Origin: Bacteroidales bacterium
Lineage (GTDB): Bacteria; Bacteroidota; Bacteroidia; Bacteroidales; GCA-2748055
NCBI GenBank assembly: GCA_029931975.1
Contig: JAOZQY010000005.1
Location: forward strand, 1 to 64,000
Reading direction: 5' to 3'
Length of the DNA: 64,000 nt
Translations under genes and position numbers: made by a program
Part shown: positions 44,236-53,867 of the stretch, piece by piece
Position numbering within the stretch: the stretch's first letter is position 1
Layout: each line of letters starts with the position of its first letter
Notes under the pieces: model-generated
What the model was told of the DNA's origin: nothing
Seen by the model: only the letters and a program-made list of their open reading frames with translations
The model's database searches: none

Positions 44236-45075
44236 ATGGAAGTCAATTATGAAGTAAGATTTTCCAACCATCCCGACGATGCCAAGCATTATGGGACGGA
44301 CAGACTTAGAAAGGAATTCCTGGTAGAGAAGCTAATGATACCCGGAGAGATCAACATGGTCTACTCCATGAACGACCGATTTATTGTGGGCGGAGCTGTT
44401 CCAGACACAGAACTGGAACTTATCTCCATTGACCCCCTTAAGTCAACACATTTTTGCGATCGTCGCGAACTGGGAATCATCAATGTGGGTGGCGCAGCCA
44501 TCATCCGTGTGGATGGCACCGATTTTAATCTGAATTTCAAGGATGCACTCTATGTGGGTGCGGGATCAAAGCAGATTCTTATGATAAGTAAAGAGAAAGC
44601 AAATCCTGCACATCTCTATTTCAACTCTGCACCTGCCCACCAGGCCTTCCCCTGTAAAAGAGTAAGTCTGGCCGATGCAGATGTGGCTGAGATGGGTGCC
44701 CCTGAACAGTCCAATGCCAGGACAATCAATAAACTGCTGGTCAACTCGGTCATTGATACCTGCCAGCTGCAGATGGGAATGACAGAGTTAAAACCCGGAA
44801 GTGTATGGAACACCATGCCTCCCCACCTGCATGACCGGCGTATGGAGGCCTATTTTTATTTTGAAGTTCCAGATGGTCAGGCCATCTGTCATTTTATGGG
44901 CGACCCCAAAGAAACCAGACATATCTGGATGCAAAACGAGCAGGCAGTTATTTCACCTCCCTGGTCGATCCACAGTGCCGCCGGCACAAGCAACTATATC
45001 TTCATATGGGGCATGGCCGGTGAGAATCTTGATTACGGGGATATGGACCTGATCCAGCCCGATGAAATCCGATAA
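44236..45075 (+). CDS. kduI: 5-keto-4-deoxyuronate isomerase
   Basis: 279 residues, the normal length of KduI, a cupin that isomerises 4-deoxy-L-threo-5-hexosulose uronate (released from polysaccharide lyase products) to 3-deoxy-D-glycero-2,5-hexodiulosonate. The zinc ligands are in place: His197 and His199 in PPHLHDRR, Glu204 in RMEAYFYFE and His246 in PWSIHSAAG, matching His196, His198, Glu203 and His245 of the E. coli enzyme. Cytosolic. It lies 11 nt after the lacI gene, and the end is 10 nt before kduD, so the three form one unit. Confidence 0.96.
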   Translation: MEVNYEVRFSNHPDDAKHYGTDRLRKEFLVEKLMIPGEINMVYSMNDRFIVGGAVPDTELELISIDPLKSTHFCDRRELGIINVGGAAIIRVDGTDFNLNFKDALYVGAGSKQILMISKEKANPAHLYFNSAPAHQAFPCKRVSLADADVAEMGAPEQSNARTINKLLVNSVIDTCQLQMGMTELKPGSVWNTMPPHLHDRRMEAYFYFEVPDGQAICHFMGDPKETRHIWMQNEQAVISPPWSIHSAAGTSNYIFIWGMAGENLDYGDMDLIQPDEIR

Positions 45076-45085
45076 AAGCTATAAG

Positions 45086-45877
45086 ATGTCACAACAACTA
45101 TTTGATCTGAAAGGCAAAACTGCCCTTGTTACCGGTGGAACGCATGGTCTTGGGATGGCCATAGCTACGGGACTTGCCAATGCAGGAGCCACCATTGTTA
45201 TCAATGATGTATTCGCAGATAAACTTGAGGCTGCCAAAAAAGCGTATGCAGAGAAGGGAATCCATATCCAGAGCTATGTGCTGGATGTCACCGATGAAGC
45301 TGCAGTTGAAAAGACTATTCCTTCCATAGAAAAGGAAGTTGGTCCCATCGATATCCTGGTCAACAATGCGGGGATTATAAAGCGGATCCCCATACTTGAG
45401 ATGAAAGCAGAAGAGTTCAGACAGGTACTGGACGTGGACCTTACCGGACCTTTTATTATGGCCAAGGTAGTAGCACGGGGAATGATGGAAAGAGGCCAGG
45501 GCAAAATCATCAATATGTGTTCCATGATGAGCGAGCTGGGAAGGAATACCGTATCGGCCTATGCAGCTGCCAAAGGGGGACTGAAAATGCTCACCCGAAG
45601 CATGGCCACCGAATGGGCCAGGTTCAATATTCAAACCAATGGTATTGGTCCGGGTTACTTCGCCACTGCCCAGACAGCACCCATCCGTGTGGACGGACAT
45701 CCGTTAAATGAATTTATCATAAACCGTACACCTGCCGGTCGCTGGGGTGATCCGGAGGATCTGGCTGGCACAGCTGTATTTCTTGCGTCAAAGGCCTCCG
45801 ATTTTGTAAACGGACAGGTGGTCTATGTGGATGGAGGCATCCTTGCTACCATTGGAAAACCCTCCAATGAAGAATAA
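45086..45877 (+). CDS. kduD: 2-deoxy-D-gluconate/2-keto-3-deoxygluconate dehydrogenase
   Basis: 263 residues from the ATG at 45086; an ATG at 45062 would overlap kduI by 14 nt and precedes the SDR fold by an unneeded stretch. SDR motifs: LVTGGTHGLGMAIATGLA (about 14-31), NNAGIIKR, catalytic Ser in INMCSMMSELG and Tyr-Lys in SAYAAAKGGLKML. KduD reduces the product of KduI to KDG, the substrate of KdgK, using NADH. The next gene is a DUF4861 lipoprotein, 28 nt downstream. Confidence 0.95.
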   Translation: MSQQLFDLKGKTALVTGGTHGLGMAIATGLANAGATIVINDVFADKLEAAKKAYAEKGIHIQSYVLDVTDEAAVEKTIPSIEKEVGPIDILVNNAGIIKRIPILEMKAEEFRQVLDVDLTGPFIMAKVVARGMMERGQGKIINMCSMMSELGRNTVSAYAAAKGGLKMLTRSMATEWARFNIQTNGIGPGYFATAQTAPIRVDGHPLNEFIINRTPAGRWGDPEDLAGTAVFLASKASDFVNGQVVYVDGGILATIGKPSNEE

Positions 45878-45905
45878 AAGATAGACAACATACAAATTTG
45901 AAATC

Positions 45906-47159
45906 ATGCAAAGATCATTCATCATATGCCTGTTTGTGGGAATACTAACACTATCCTGCAGTTCAAATCCCAAAATTACACTGCGTATTTCCAATCCCAT
46001 GGATCAGACCCGCAGTGATGCGATCGTTTTGCTGTCCAGAGGAGAGATCAGTAGTTGGACCAGCATTCCTGAATTGCAGCTACCTGTGCTGAAGGATGCT
46101 CGCGGCGAATTCATCCCCTGTCAGGCAGATGATCTGGATGGTGACGGAGACTGGGACGAATTGTTTGCCCTATGTGATCTGGAAGCAAAGGAAAGTAAAA
46201 ACCTCGTACTGAGCTTTATCTCCCCGAAAAAGTATCCTGTTTTTCCTGCCAGGACTAACCTGCACCTGGGTGATGCCAAAGATAATTACCGTAAACTGGA
46301 GCGGGCCGACAGACTGGAAGGAGTCTCCTTTCATAATTATTCAGGCCGCACGGCTGCCGCCTTTCAAATGGAGGGACCCGCCTGGGAGAACGATCTGGTG
46401 GGTTTCAGGAACTACCTGGACCAGCGCAACGGACTGGATATTTTTGGAAAAACCACCACTAAAATGGTACTGGACAGTGTGGGCATAGAAGGTGGTCCCA
46501 GCTACCATGAACCGGGCTGGTGGGGATCTGATGTGCTTAAGGTGGGAACCAGCCTGGGTGCCGGTGCCATAGGCTATATGTACAGGGACTCTATTTATAG
46601 GGTGGGTGACAATGGATCGGGGACCTATGAGGTAATGTTCCGGGGATCGCAACGTAGCCGGTTCAATCTGAATTATACAAACTGGATGCTTGAGAATGAG
46701 GTACTTAATGTGCATCACCAGGTAGAAATTACAGCTGGACGCCATTACTACCATGGTCTGGTAACATACTGTGGGACGGAAGAGAGCCTCTCCCTGGTTG
46801 TGGGCATAGTGAACATGAAAAGCGATAAGCTTCATGTCATTAAGCTAAATGATCACTATACCGGACTCTATACCCTGGACCATCAGGCAGAAGATAGTAC
46901 CATGCTGGCCATGGCCCTGGTGGTTCCCAGCAGCTGCCTGAAACTGGCAGGGGAGACCAGGGATATGGGTAAGGGTGTTATACAGACCTACTACGCACTA
47001 TTGGATGCGTCTCCGGGCGATCCGGTTCCCTATCGCTTCTACTCCCTATGGGAGAAGGAAGATCAGAAGTGGAGCTCCCCGACGGAGATTGAAAATCTTC
47101 TGAAAACTGATGCTGAGCGATGGACCCAGTCTGTGGTTTATCCAGGTCAACACCACTAA
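45906..47159 (+). CDS. DUF4861 domain lipoprotein
   Basis: 417 residues with a lipobox (LTLSC, Cys about residue 18), so it is a lipid-anchored envelope protein. The DUF4861 family is found near pectin, alginate and other uronate-polysaccharide loci in Bacteroidota. Features: ADDLDGDGDWDELFALCDLEA, WENDLVGFRNYLDQRNGLDI and GPSYHEPGWWGSDVLKVG, with several conserved Asp, Glu, Tyr and His residues that could form an active site. Catalytic function is not established to my knowledge. Lying in the kdu unit ahead of a TRAP transporter, it probably handles uronate-containing oligosaccharides in the periplasm. Confidence 0.77.
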   Translation: MQRSFIICLFVGILTLSCSSNPKITLRISNPMDQTRSDAIVLLSRGEISSWTSIPELQLPVLKDARGEFIPCQADDLDGDGDWDELFALCDLEAKESKNLVLSFISPKKYPVFPARTNLHLGDAKDNYRKLERADRLEGVSFHNYSGRTAAAFQMEGPAWENDLVGFRNYLDQRNGLDIFGKTTTKMVLDSVGIEGGPSYHEPGWWGSDVLKVGTSLGAGAIGYMYRDSIYRVGDNGSGTYEVMFRGSQRSRFNLNYTNWMLENEVLNVHHQVEITAGRHYYHGLVTYCGTEESLSLVVGIVNMKSDKLHVIKLNDHYTGLYTLDHQAEDSTMLAMALVVPSSCLKLAGETRDMGKGVIQTYYALLDASPGDPVPYRFYSLWEKEDQKWSSPTEIENLLKTDAERWTQSVVYPGQHH

Positions 47160-47231
47160 TTTTATTACATTGAATGAACTACGAGCACCATAAAAATTAT
47201 TTCGGAATTAAAGCAATAATTCATATAGCAT

Positions 47232-48209
47232 ATGCAGATCAGATCGCTTCTCCTTACCACGCTTTTTATTCTCTTGCTTAGTGGCTGCGCACAAGAAAAG
47301 CAGGGTACAGTTCTGAAACTGGCCCATGGGCTTGATCCCTCCCACCCGGTTCACCAGGCCATGGTTTCCATGGCCGACCGCTGCAAAGAAATTTCAGACG
47401 GACAACTAAGCATTGATATCTATCCAAGCGGTCAGCTGGGTTCCGAGCAGCAATGTGTAGAACTACTTCAGATTGGAAGCCTGGCCATCACCAAGGTATC
47501 TGCTGCCGTTATGGAGAGTTTTACCGAAGAGTTCAAGGTACTTGGACTGCCCTATATATTCAGGTCCAGGGAGCACTCCTTCAAAGTACTCGACGGGGAA
47601 ATTGGAGATGAACTGCTCCTGAGTACTGAACCCTTCTGGATCAGGGGACTCTGTTTCTATGATGCAGGAAGCCGGAGTTTCTATACCATCGACAAACCAA
47701 TAAATCACCCGGACGATCTGAAGGGGATGAAAATCAGGGTCATGAAAAGTATCACAGCCATGGAGATGGTGAAGGCCCAGGGGGGTTCCCCCACCCCCAT
47801 CTCCTGGGGAGAACTCTATACAGCTTTGCAAAGTGGTGTGGTGGACGGAGCAGAAAATAATCCCCCCAGCTTCTACACCAGTCACCACTACGAGGTCTGC
47901 AAATATTACAGCCTGAACGAACACACCATGGTTCCGGATGTGCTGATTATCAGTCAGAAAATATGGAGAAAGCTAAGCGAGCAGGAAAAACTCTGGTTGC
48001 AACAGGCAGCAGACGAATCGGTAGCAGTTGAGCGAAAGTTATGGGCTGAATCCGAAAAGGAATCCTTGAGGATCGTACAGGAAGCCGGGGTTAAAATCAA
48101 TTATCCTGATAAGGAACCCTTTGCCAAAAAGGTCACAGAATTATTGGAGTCGTATCGTGAAAACGAAAAATTATTTGATCTGATTAACCGTATCAAAGCA
48201 GTAAATTAA
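47232..48209 (+). CDS. dctP: TRAP transporter solute-binding protein (DctP family), lipoprotein
   Basis: 325 residues. The N-terminus ends in the lipobox LLLSGCAQ, so Cys19 should be acylated, unlike most Gram-negative TRAP binding proteins, which are soluble. Family motifs: LAHGLDPSHPVHQAM, the ligand-binding Arg region GMKIRVMKS (about 163-171) and LYTALQSGVVDGAENNPPSF (about 196-215). DctP proteins bind carboxylate ligands such as uronates, sialic acid or C4-dicarboxylates. Because of the kduI-kduD neighbours, an unsaturated or plain uronate is the most likely ligand. dctQ follows after 5 nt. Confidence 0.93.
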   Translation: MQIRSLLLTTLFILLLSGCAQEKQGTVLKLAHGLDPSHPVHQAMVSMADRCKEISDGQLSIDIYPSGQLGSEQQCVELLQIGSLAITKVSAAVMESFTEEFKVLGLPYIFRSREHSFKVLDGEIGDELLLSTEPFWIRGLCFYDAGSRSFYTIDKPINHPDDLKGMKIRVMKSITAMEMVKAQGGSPTPISWGELYTALQSGVVDGAENNPPSFYTSHHYEVCKYYSLNEHTMVPDVLIISQKIWRKLSEQEKLWLQQAADESVAVERKLWAESEKESLRIVQEAGVKINYPDKEPFAKKVTELLESYRENEKLFDLINRIKAVN

Positions 48210-48214
48210 GTATT

Positions 48215-48685
48215 ATGAAATTCCAGAAGAACTTTAACAGGGTATTGGAGGTGTTCCTGGTAATCCTGATGTCAATCCTGGTCGTGGATGTACTATTGCA
48301 GGTATTCAGCCGTTACCTCCTGTCCTCCCCCAGTTCCTTCACAGATGAGCTGGCCGGTTTCCTGCTGATCTGGGTGGGCATACTTGGTTCCGCCTACGTG
48401 GCTGGCAGACATGAGCATCTGGCCATAGATATACTGATTCAGAGGTCATCTCCTGCCAGGCAGCGTAATTTACGTTTTGTCATACATGCAATTATCCTTT
48501 TGTTTGCCCTGGGTGTGATGGTGGTTGGCGGTGCAAGCCTGGTCTACAGCCGCTTTGTATTGGATGTGAAGTCGGCAGCCTTGCAACTACCGCTCGGTTT
48601 CGTATATAGTGTTCTACCCATCAGTGGAGCGATCATCGTCTACTATGAGGTCATCCATATGATTGATATAAAAAAATCCAAGTAA
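48215..48685 (+). CDS. dctQ: TRAP transporter small membrane subunit
   Basis: 156 residues with four membrane helices (about 12-35, 47-66, 90-110, 127-147), the normal DctQ topology. Characteristic Trp-Ala or Trp-Val-Gly-containing segment ELAGFLLIWVGILGSAYVAG (about 44-63) and the following HLAIDIL are present. DctQ is the small integral membrane subunit that with DctM forms the sodium-driven permease, receiving substrate from DctP. The gene lies 5 nt after dctP and 1 nt before dctM. Confidence 0.92.
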   Translation: MKFQKNFNRVLEVFLVILMSILVVDVLLQVFSRYLLSSPSSFTDELAGFLLIWVGILGSAYVAGRHEHLAIDILIQRSSPARQRNLRFVIHAIILLFALGVMVVGGASLVYSRFVLDVKSAALQLPLGFVYSVLPISGAIIVYYEVIHMIDIKKSK

Positions 48686-48686
48686 T

Positions 48687-50144
48687 ATGGAAGTCCTTAT
48701 CCTCGTCCTTAGCTTTGTCATCCTCCTGGTCATAGGCGTCCCCATTGCCTTCAGTATCGGAATCTCAGGTATTCTGACCATGCTCATGTCCATTGACAGT
48801 CTGCCCGCGCTCACCACCTTTGCACAACGCATGGCCACCGGTCTGGATAGCTTTGCCCTGTTGGCCATACCCTTCTTTGTACTGGCCGGTGGTATTATGA
48901 ACAGTGGCGGCATAGCCTTGCGACTGATCAACTTCGCCAGGGTACTTGTAGGCAAACTCCCGGCCGGTCTGGCCTTTGTCAATGTGATTGCCAATATGCT
49001 TTTTGGAGCCATCTCAGGTTCTGCTGCTGCAGCCACCTCGGCCATTGGCAGTATTATGGGCCCGGAGATGAAAAAGGAGGGCTATGATGAAAATTTCTCT
49101 GCTGCGGTCAATATCACTTCGGCCACCACCGGTCTGAGTATCCCCCCCAGTAATATCCTGATCATCTATTCGCTGGCCAGCGGAGGTGTATCCATTACAG
49201 CACTTTTCCTTGCAGGATACATTCCCGGAATTCTTACGGGAGTGGGCATTATGCTGATGGCCATGTCCATGATGATTTTTAAAAATAAGGGTCTCAGCGG
49301 ATTGATGAAGACCCTGGGTACAATACTCCTGATCTCAATTATCCTGGTGGGTGCCGGCATTGGCCTAAAGGCATTGCATGACAATTCTTCCGCCTCCCTT
49401 TTCACTGGTGTTAAATACGGATTGCTTGCCCTCTTCCTGGCTTACTCGGTATATAAGTCGGCCACCAACTGGGTGTTCTTCAAGTTCGCCTTCAGGAAAT
49501 TTATCGATGCCCTGCCCTCCCTGCTGATGCTGGTCATTGTGATCGGGGGGATTGTTGCTGGTTACTTTACCGCCACCGAGGCTTCGGCTGTGGCCGTATT
49601 GTATGCCCTCATCCTGGCACTGATCTATAAGGAGATTACCATAAAAGACCTTCCGGCAATTATCCTGAAATCTGTTCGGACCACTTGCATTGTACTGCTC
49701 CTGGTAGCCACCAGTATCGGGATGTCCTGGATCATGTCCTATGAAAACATTCCCCAGAATGTCAGCACCGGTCTGCTTAGCCTGAGCGATAATCCTGTGG
49801 TAATCCTTCTGGTTATCAATTTCATCCTGCTTTGTGTGGGCATCTTTATGGATATGACACCGGCGGTTCTGATATTTACCCCCATCTTCCTGCCCATTGT
49901 CTCGGCACAGCTAGGAATGGATCCCATCCACTTTGGAATTATCCTGGTGCTGAACTTAAGCGTGGGGCTCTGTACACCGCCTGTGGGCTCAGTGCTCTTT
50001 ATTGGATGCAGTGTGGCCAACCTGAAGATCGAGCAGGTGATTAAACCCCTGCTACCCATGTTTATTGTGATGTTCGTAGTGCTTATGCTGGTTACCTACA
50101 TCCCCTTTCTGAGTCTCTGGCTACCCAATCTGTTGATGAAATAA
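48687..50144 (+). CDS. dctM: TRAP transporter large permease subunit
   Basis: 485 residues, longer than the roughly 425-430 of typical DctM. Family motifs are clear: FFVLAGGIMNSGGIALRLI (about 66-84), NMLFGAISGSAAAATSAIGS, the sodium/substrate hairpins PPSNILIIYSLASGG, and PPVGSVLFIGC near the end. The extra length is an insertion of about 50-60 residues at roughly 200-260 that appears to carry two additional hydrophobic segments before ALPSLLMLVIVIGGIVAGYF. The gene follows dctQ directly and ends about 65 nt before the NUDIX regulator. Function is sodium-coupled import of an organic acid. Confidence 0.93.
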   Translation: MEVLILVLSFVILLVIGVPIAFSIGISGILTMLMSIDSLPALTTFAQRMATGLDSFALLAIPFFVLAGGIMNSGGIALRLINFARVLVGKLPAGLAFVNVIANMLFGAISGSAAAATSAIGSIMGPEMKKEGYDENFSAAVNITSATTGLSIPPSNILIIYSLASGGVSITALFLAGYIPGILTGVGIMLMAMSMMIFKNKGLSGLMKTLGTILLISIILVGAGIGLKALHDNSSASLFTGVKYGLLALFLAYSVYKSATNWVFFKFAFRKFIDALPSLLMLVIVIGGIVAGYFTATEASAVAVLYALILALIYKEITIKDLPAIILKSVRTTCIVLLLVATSIGMSWIMSYENIPQNVSTGLLSLSDNPVVILLVINFILLCVGIFMDMTPAVLIFTPIFLPIVSAQLGMDPIHFGIILVLNLSVGLCTPPVGSVLFIGCSVANLKIEQVIKPLLPMFIVMFVVLMLVTYIPFLSLWLPNLLMK

Positions 50145-50150
50145 ACTATA

Positions 50151-50173
50151 GTTAGCGTATTATTTACGTTAAC
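50151..50173. promoter_or_regulatory. Imperfect inverted repeat upstream of the NUDIX regulator
   Basis: GTTAGCG (50151-50157) and CGTTAAC (50167-50173) form 7-bp arms with one mismatch and a 9-nt spacer, directly against the -7 element. A possible autoregulatory site for the adjacent NUDIX-type regulator. A palindrome AACTATAGTT overlaps its left edge at 50144-50153. Confidence 0.35.
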
Positions 50174-50177
50174 TTTG
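50170..50177 (+). promoter_or_regulatory. Candidate -7 element of the NUDIX regulator/xyl unit
   Basis: TAACTTTG matches TAnnTTTG exactly and lies 33 nt before the ATG at 50211. No -33 element was recognised at standard spacing. Confidence 0.5.
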
Positions 50178-50210
50178 CTTTTGATTGATTTCTTTTCTAC
50201 TTTAGCCAGC

Positions 50211-50954
50211 ATGAACGTGCCTGGTCGAAACATTAATCCTCATATTTCGGTGGACTGTGTGATCTTCGGATTCAGCACCAAAATGCTGAAGGTTCTTTTG
50301 ATAGGGCGGGAATATACCAACCCTGAAGGCAAGCTCCAAAAAGACTACAAACTGCCGGGCGACTTTATTGCCAACAATGAGGACCTGGACCTTGCTGCTT
50401 CACGAACTCTGGAGGAACTCACCGGCTTGAAGGATATTTATCTCCAGCAGTTTGCATTTTTTGGTAAACCCGACCGAATCTCCAGGAAGGAGGATATTGA
50501 GTGGCTCAAAAACAACACCGGACATGATATACATCGTGTGGTAACAGCAGCTTACTACTCCCTGATCAGTGTTACAGTAAGCAGCAGTGAATCGGCCATC
50601 AAAAACAATGCTACATGGATCGATATTCAACATATACCCCATCTTGCTTTTGACCACAGTACCATTATATCCAAAGGACTTGCGCATCTTCAAGGTAAAC
50701 TACGCAGCGAACCCATTGGCTTTGAACTTCTGCCGGAAAGGTTTACCATAAGGGAGTTGCAAACCCTATATGAGGTTATCCTGGGCTGCACCCTGGATAA
50801 CCGGAACTTCAGAAAGAAGATCCTGAAATCTAAATACATGGTCCAGCTGGAAGAAAAGCAAAGTGGCGTGGCCCATAAACCCGCATACTACTATCGCTTC
50901 GACAAAAATATTTATGAGAAATATAAATCAGCCTCACTTGGCTTCAACTTCTAA
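50211..50954 (+). CDS. NUDIX-type transcriptional regulator (XylR/AraR-like)
   Basis: 247 residues from the ATG at 50211; an upstream TTG at 50175 lies inside the -7 element and is rejected. An N-terminal NUDIX domain (about 8-150) is followed by a winged-helix domain (about 160-245). The Nudix box is degenerate: RTLEELTGL at 65-73 in place of RExxEExG, so hydrolysis is unlikely, as in other NUDIX regulators that use the domain to sense sugars or nucleotides. The C-terminal part (RFTIRELQTLYEVILGC, RNFRKKILKSKYMVQLEEKQ) is characteristic of Bacteroidota pentose regulators. It stands upstream of xylB-xylA-xylE, so control of xylose genes is likely. Confidence 0.85.
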   Translation: MNVPGRNINPHISVDCVIFGFSTKMLKVLLIGREYTNPEGKLQKDYKLPGDFIANNEDLDLAASRTLEELTGLKDIYLQQFAFFGKPDRISRKEDIEWLKNNTGHDIHRVVTAAYYSLISVTVSSSESAIKNNATWIDIQHIPHLAFDHSTIISKGLAHLQGKLRSEPIGFELLPERFTIRELQTLYEVILGCTLDNRNFRKKILKSKYMVQLEEKQSGVAHKPAYYYRFDKNIYEKYKSASLGFNF

Positions 50955-51002
50955 TATATTGATTATTAACTTACTAACATATAACTCACTAATTTTTTTC
51001 AT

Positions 51003-52493
51003 ATGTACTTACTTGGATACGACGTAGGAAGCTCCTCGGTAAAAGCAAGCGTGATCAATGCAGAATCGGGACGCTCGGTCGCCTCTGCCTTCTATCCCAA
51101 AAAGGAGATGAAGATAAATGCTCCCAAATCCGGATGGGCCGAACAGAATCCAGAGCAATGGTGGACCAACCTGATACTGGCTACCAATGATGTGATGGAA
51201 GAAGCTGAAATTGATCCTTCCTCAATCAAGTCCATTGGTATTGCTTACCAGATGCACGGACTGGTTCTGGTGGACAAAGATTATAACTTACTGCGCTCTT
51301 CCATCATCTGGTGCGATTCCCGGGCAGTCTCTCATGGCGATCATGCCATGAATAATATTGGCCAGGAGCGCTGCCTGTCTCACCTGCTGAACTCACCAGG
51401 AAATTTCACAGCCTCCAAACTGAGCTGGGTCATTATGAATGAACCGGAATTGTATGAAAAAGCATATAAGTTTATGCTGCCGGGCGATTATATTGCCATG
51501 AAGATGACCGGGGAGATCAACACAACCATTTCCGGTCTCTCTGAAGGGATCATGTGGGATTTCCAGGAGAACTCACTGGCTGACTTTCTGCTGGAGTATT
51601 ACGGAATCCATCAACACCTTGTTCCCGAGGTGGTCCCCACTTTTTCGGAACAGGGACGTCTCACAGCTTCCGCTGCTGAGGAACTGGGACTGGTGCCGGG
51701 AATCCGGATCGCCTATCGCGCCGGCGATCAGGCCAACAATGCATTCTCCCTGAATGTACTGAACCCCGGAGAGATTGCTGCCACCGCAGGAACCTCAGGT
51801 GTTGTATACGGGGTAAGCGATAAGGTAAAGTACGATCCACTCAGCAGGGTCAACACCTTTGCCCATGTGAACCACAGCCCGGAGCTCAACAGGTTGGGGG
51901 TACTGCTATGCATCAATGGCACAGGGATCCAGTATTCCTGGCTGAAAGAACAACTTGCCCATAGTCAGATGAACTACCCTGCCCTCAATGACCTTGCAAA
52001 GGATGCACCCATTGGGTCGGAGGGACTGCTGATGTTGCCCTTCGGAAACGGTGCTGAACGGATGCTGGGGAACAAAGATGTGGGGGCCACAATCAAAAAT
52101 ATCAACTTCAATATTCACAACAGTGCCCATCTGGCACGTGCTGCCCAGGAAGGGGTTGCCTTTTCCTTCCACTATGGCATGGAGATCATGAAAGAGATCG
52201 GCATCAATCCATTGGTGATCAGGGCTGGCATGGCCAACATGTTCCTGAGTCCGGTATTCAGGAATACTCTGGCTGAGATTTCAGGATCCACCATCGAGTT
52301 ATACGACACCGATGGTTCCATAGGTGCAGCCAACGGAGCCGGCATTGGATCGGGCACTTACGGATCCTTCGAAGAGGCTTTTGAGAACCTGAATATGCGC
52401 ATGGTAGTGGAACCCACAAATAGCCATTCAGAACAGTATACCGAGGCATATGACAACTGGAAGAATACACTTATTAAGTGTATATTATCTTAG
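51003..52493 (+). CDS. xylB: Xylulokinase
   Basis: 496 residues in the FGGY kinase family. N-terminal phosphate loop LLGYDVGSSSVKASVIN (about 3-19), substrate-side GIAYQMHGLVLVD with the conserved Met-His-Gly of xylulokinases, SIIWCDSRA, the catalytic Asp in AYRAGDQANNAFSLNVL, and the adenosine loop GTSGVVYG. XylB phosphorylates D-xylulose formed by XylA, yielding xylulose 5-phosphate for the pentose phosphate pathway. It lies 48 nt after the NUDIX regulator, and xylA follows after 37 nt. Confidence 0.95.
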   Translation: MYLLGYDVGSSSVKASVINAESGRSVASAFYPKKEMKINAPKSGWAEQNPEQWWTNLILATNDVMEEAEIDPSSIKSIGIAYQMHGLVLVDKDYNLLRSSIIWCDSRAVSHGDHAMNNIGQERCLSHLLNSPGNFTASKLSWVIMNEPELYEKAYKFMLPGDYIAMKMTGEINTTISGLSEGIMWDFQENSLADFLLEYYGIHQHLVPEVVPTFSEQGRLTASAAEELGLVPGIRIAYRAGDQANNAFSLNVLNPGEIAATAGTSGVVYGVSDKVKYDPLSRVNTFAHVNHSPELNRLGVLLCINGTGIQYSWLKEQLAHSQMNYPALNDLAKDAPIGSEGLLMLPFGNGAERMLGNKDVGATIKNINFNIHNSAHLARAAQEGVAFSFHYGMEIMKEIGINPLVIRAGMANMFLSPVFRNTLAEISGSTIELYDTDGSIGAANGAGIGSGTYGSFEEAFENLNMRMVVEPTNSHSEQYTEAYDNWKNTLIKCILS

Positions 52494-52530
52494 AATATAA
52501 ACAGTTACACCAATTATAAAACATACTGAA

Positions 52531-53862
52531 ATGGACTACTTACTGGGCAACAAAGAGTATTTCCCGGGCATCGGGAGAATCAGATTCGAAGGCAGAGAAT
52601 CGGACAATCCACTGGCCTTTAAATTCTATGATGCAGATAAAATTGTGGCTGGAAAGAGCATGAAAGAACACATGCGCTTTGCCATTGCCTACTGGCACAC
52701 TTTCTGTGGAACAGGAGAGGATCCTTTTGGACCTGGCACCCAGATCTTCCCATGGGCAAGCGGTAACAGCGACATTGAACGTGCTAGAAACAAGATGGAT
52801 GCCGCTTTTGAATTCTTCACCAAGATCGGTGCTCCTTACTACTGTTTTCATGACATTGATGTGGTTTCGGAAGGTGCTTCGATCAATGAATACGAAACCA
52901 ATATGCAGACCATGGTAGCATATGCCAAGAAGAAGCAGGCCGACTCCGGTGTTAAGCTGCTCTGGGGCACTGCCAATGTATTCTCCAATCCACGTTATAT
53001 GAACGGAGCTGCCACTAATCCGGATTTCAATGTACTGCCCTGGGCAGCCACACAGGTAAAAAATGCTCTGGATGCCACCATCGCCCTTGGCGGGGAGAAC
53101 TATGTCTTCTGGGGAGGTCGTGAAGGGTATATGTCACTGCTGAATACAGATATGAAACGCGAGCAGGAACATATTGCCCGTTTCTTCTCCATGGCCAGGG
53201 ACTATGCCCGTAGCAAGGGTTTTACCGGTCCTTTCCTTATTGAGCCCAAACCCATGGAGCCCACCAAGCACCAGTATGACTTTGATACTGCCACGGTCAT
53301 TGGCTTCCTAAACAAATATGGGCTGGCCGATGATTTTAAGATGAACATCGAGGTAAACCACGCCACCCTGGCAGGTCACACTTTCCAGCACGAGCTTCAG
53401 GTAGCCGTGGACAATGGTATGTTCGGATCCATCGATGCCAACCGGGGCGACTACCAGAATGGCTGGGATACCGACCAGTTCCCCATCAATTTGTATGAGC
53501 TGATTGAGTCCATGTTCCCCATCATTGAAAATGGCGGCTTTACCACCGGAGGTATCAACTTCGATGCCAAGACCCGAAGAAATTCCACCGACATGGCTGA
53601 TATCTTCTACGCGCACATCGCCGGTATGGACACCTTCGCCAGGGCTTTCGAAATCACCCTGGAATTACTTGAGAAAAGTGCCTATAAAAAGATGAGGGCA
53701 GATCGCTACTCCTCCTTTGACAGCGGCAATGGAGCAAAATTTGAGAAGGGTGAACTAAAACTGGAAGAGTTGAGCACACTGGCCAAAGCCAAGGGAGAAC
53801 CCAGGCAGATTTCGGGTCAGCAGGAACTTTACGAATCTCTTATTAATCAGTATATCAAATAG
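52531..53862 (+). CDS. xylA: Xylose isomerase
   Basis: 443 residues, class II length. It interconverts D-xylose and D-xylulose in the cytoplasm using two divalent metals. Seen: catalytic His/Asp in [13 protein letters not shown] (about 107-119), substrate Trp in [18 protein letters not shown], metal ligands in [19 protein letters not shown] (Glu), [18 protein letters not shown] (Glu, His), [19 protein letters not shown] (Asp residues) and [13 protein letters not shown]. The order xylB-xylA-xylE with the preceding NUDIX regulator gives a complete xylose uptake and entry unit. The next gene begins 5 nt later. Confidence 0.98.
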   Translation: MDYLLGNKEYFPGIGRIRFEGRESDNPLAFKFYDADKIVAGKSMKEHMRFAIAYWHTFCGTGEDPFGPGTQIFPWASGNSDIERARNKMDAAFEFFTKIGAPYYCFHDIDVVSEGASINEYETNMQTMVAYAKKKQADSGVKLLWGTANVFSNPRYMNGAATNPDFNVLPWAATQVKNALDATIALGGENYVFWGGREGYMSLLNTDMKREQEHIARFFSMARDYARSKGFTGPFLIEPKPMEPTKHQYDFDTATVIGFLNKYGLADDFKMNIEVNHATLAGHTFQHELQVAVDNGMFGSIDANRGDYQNGWDTDQFPINLYELIESMFPIIENGGFTTGGINFDAKTRRNSTDMADIFYAHIAGMDTFARAFEITLELLEKSAYKKMRADRYSSFDSGNGAKFEKGELKLEELSTLAKAKGEPRQISGQQELYESLINQYIK

Positions 53863-53867
53863 AAAGC

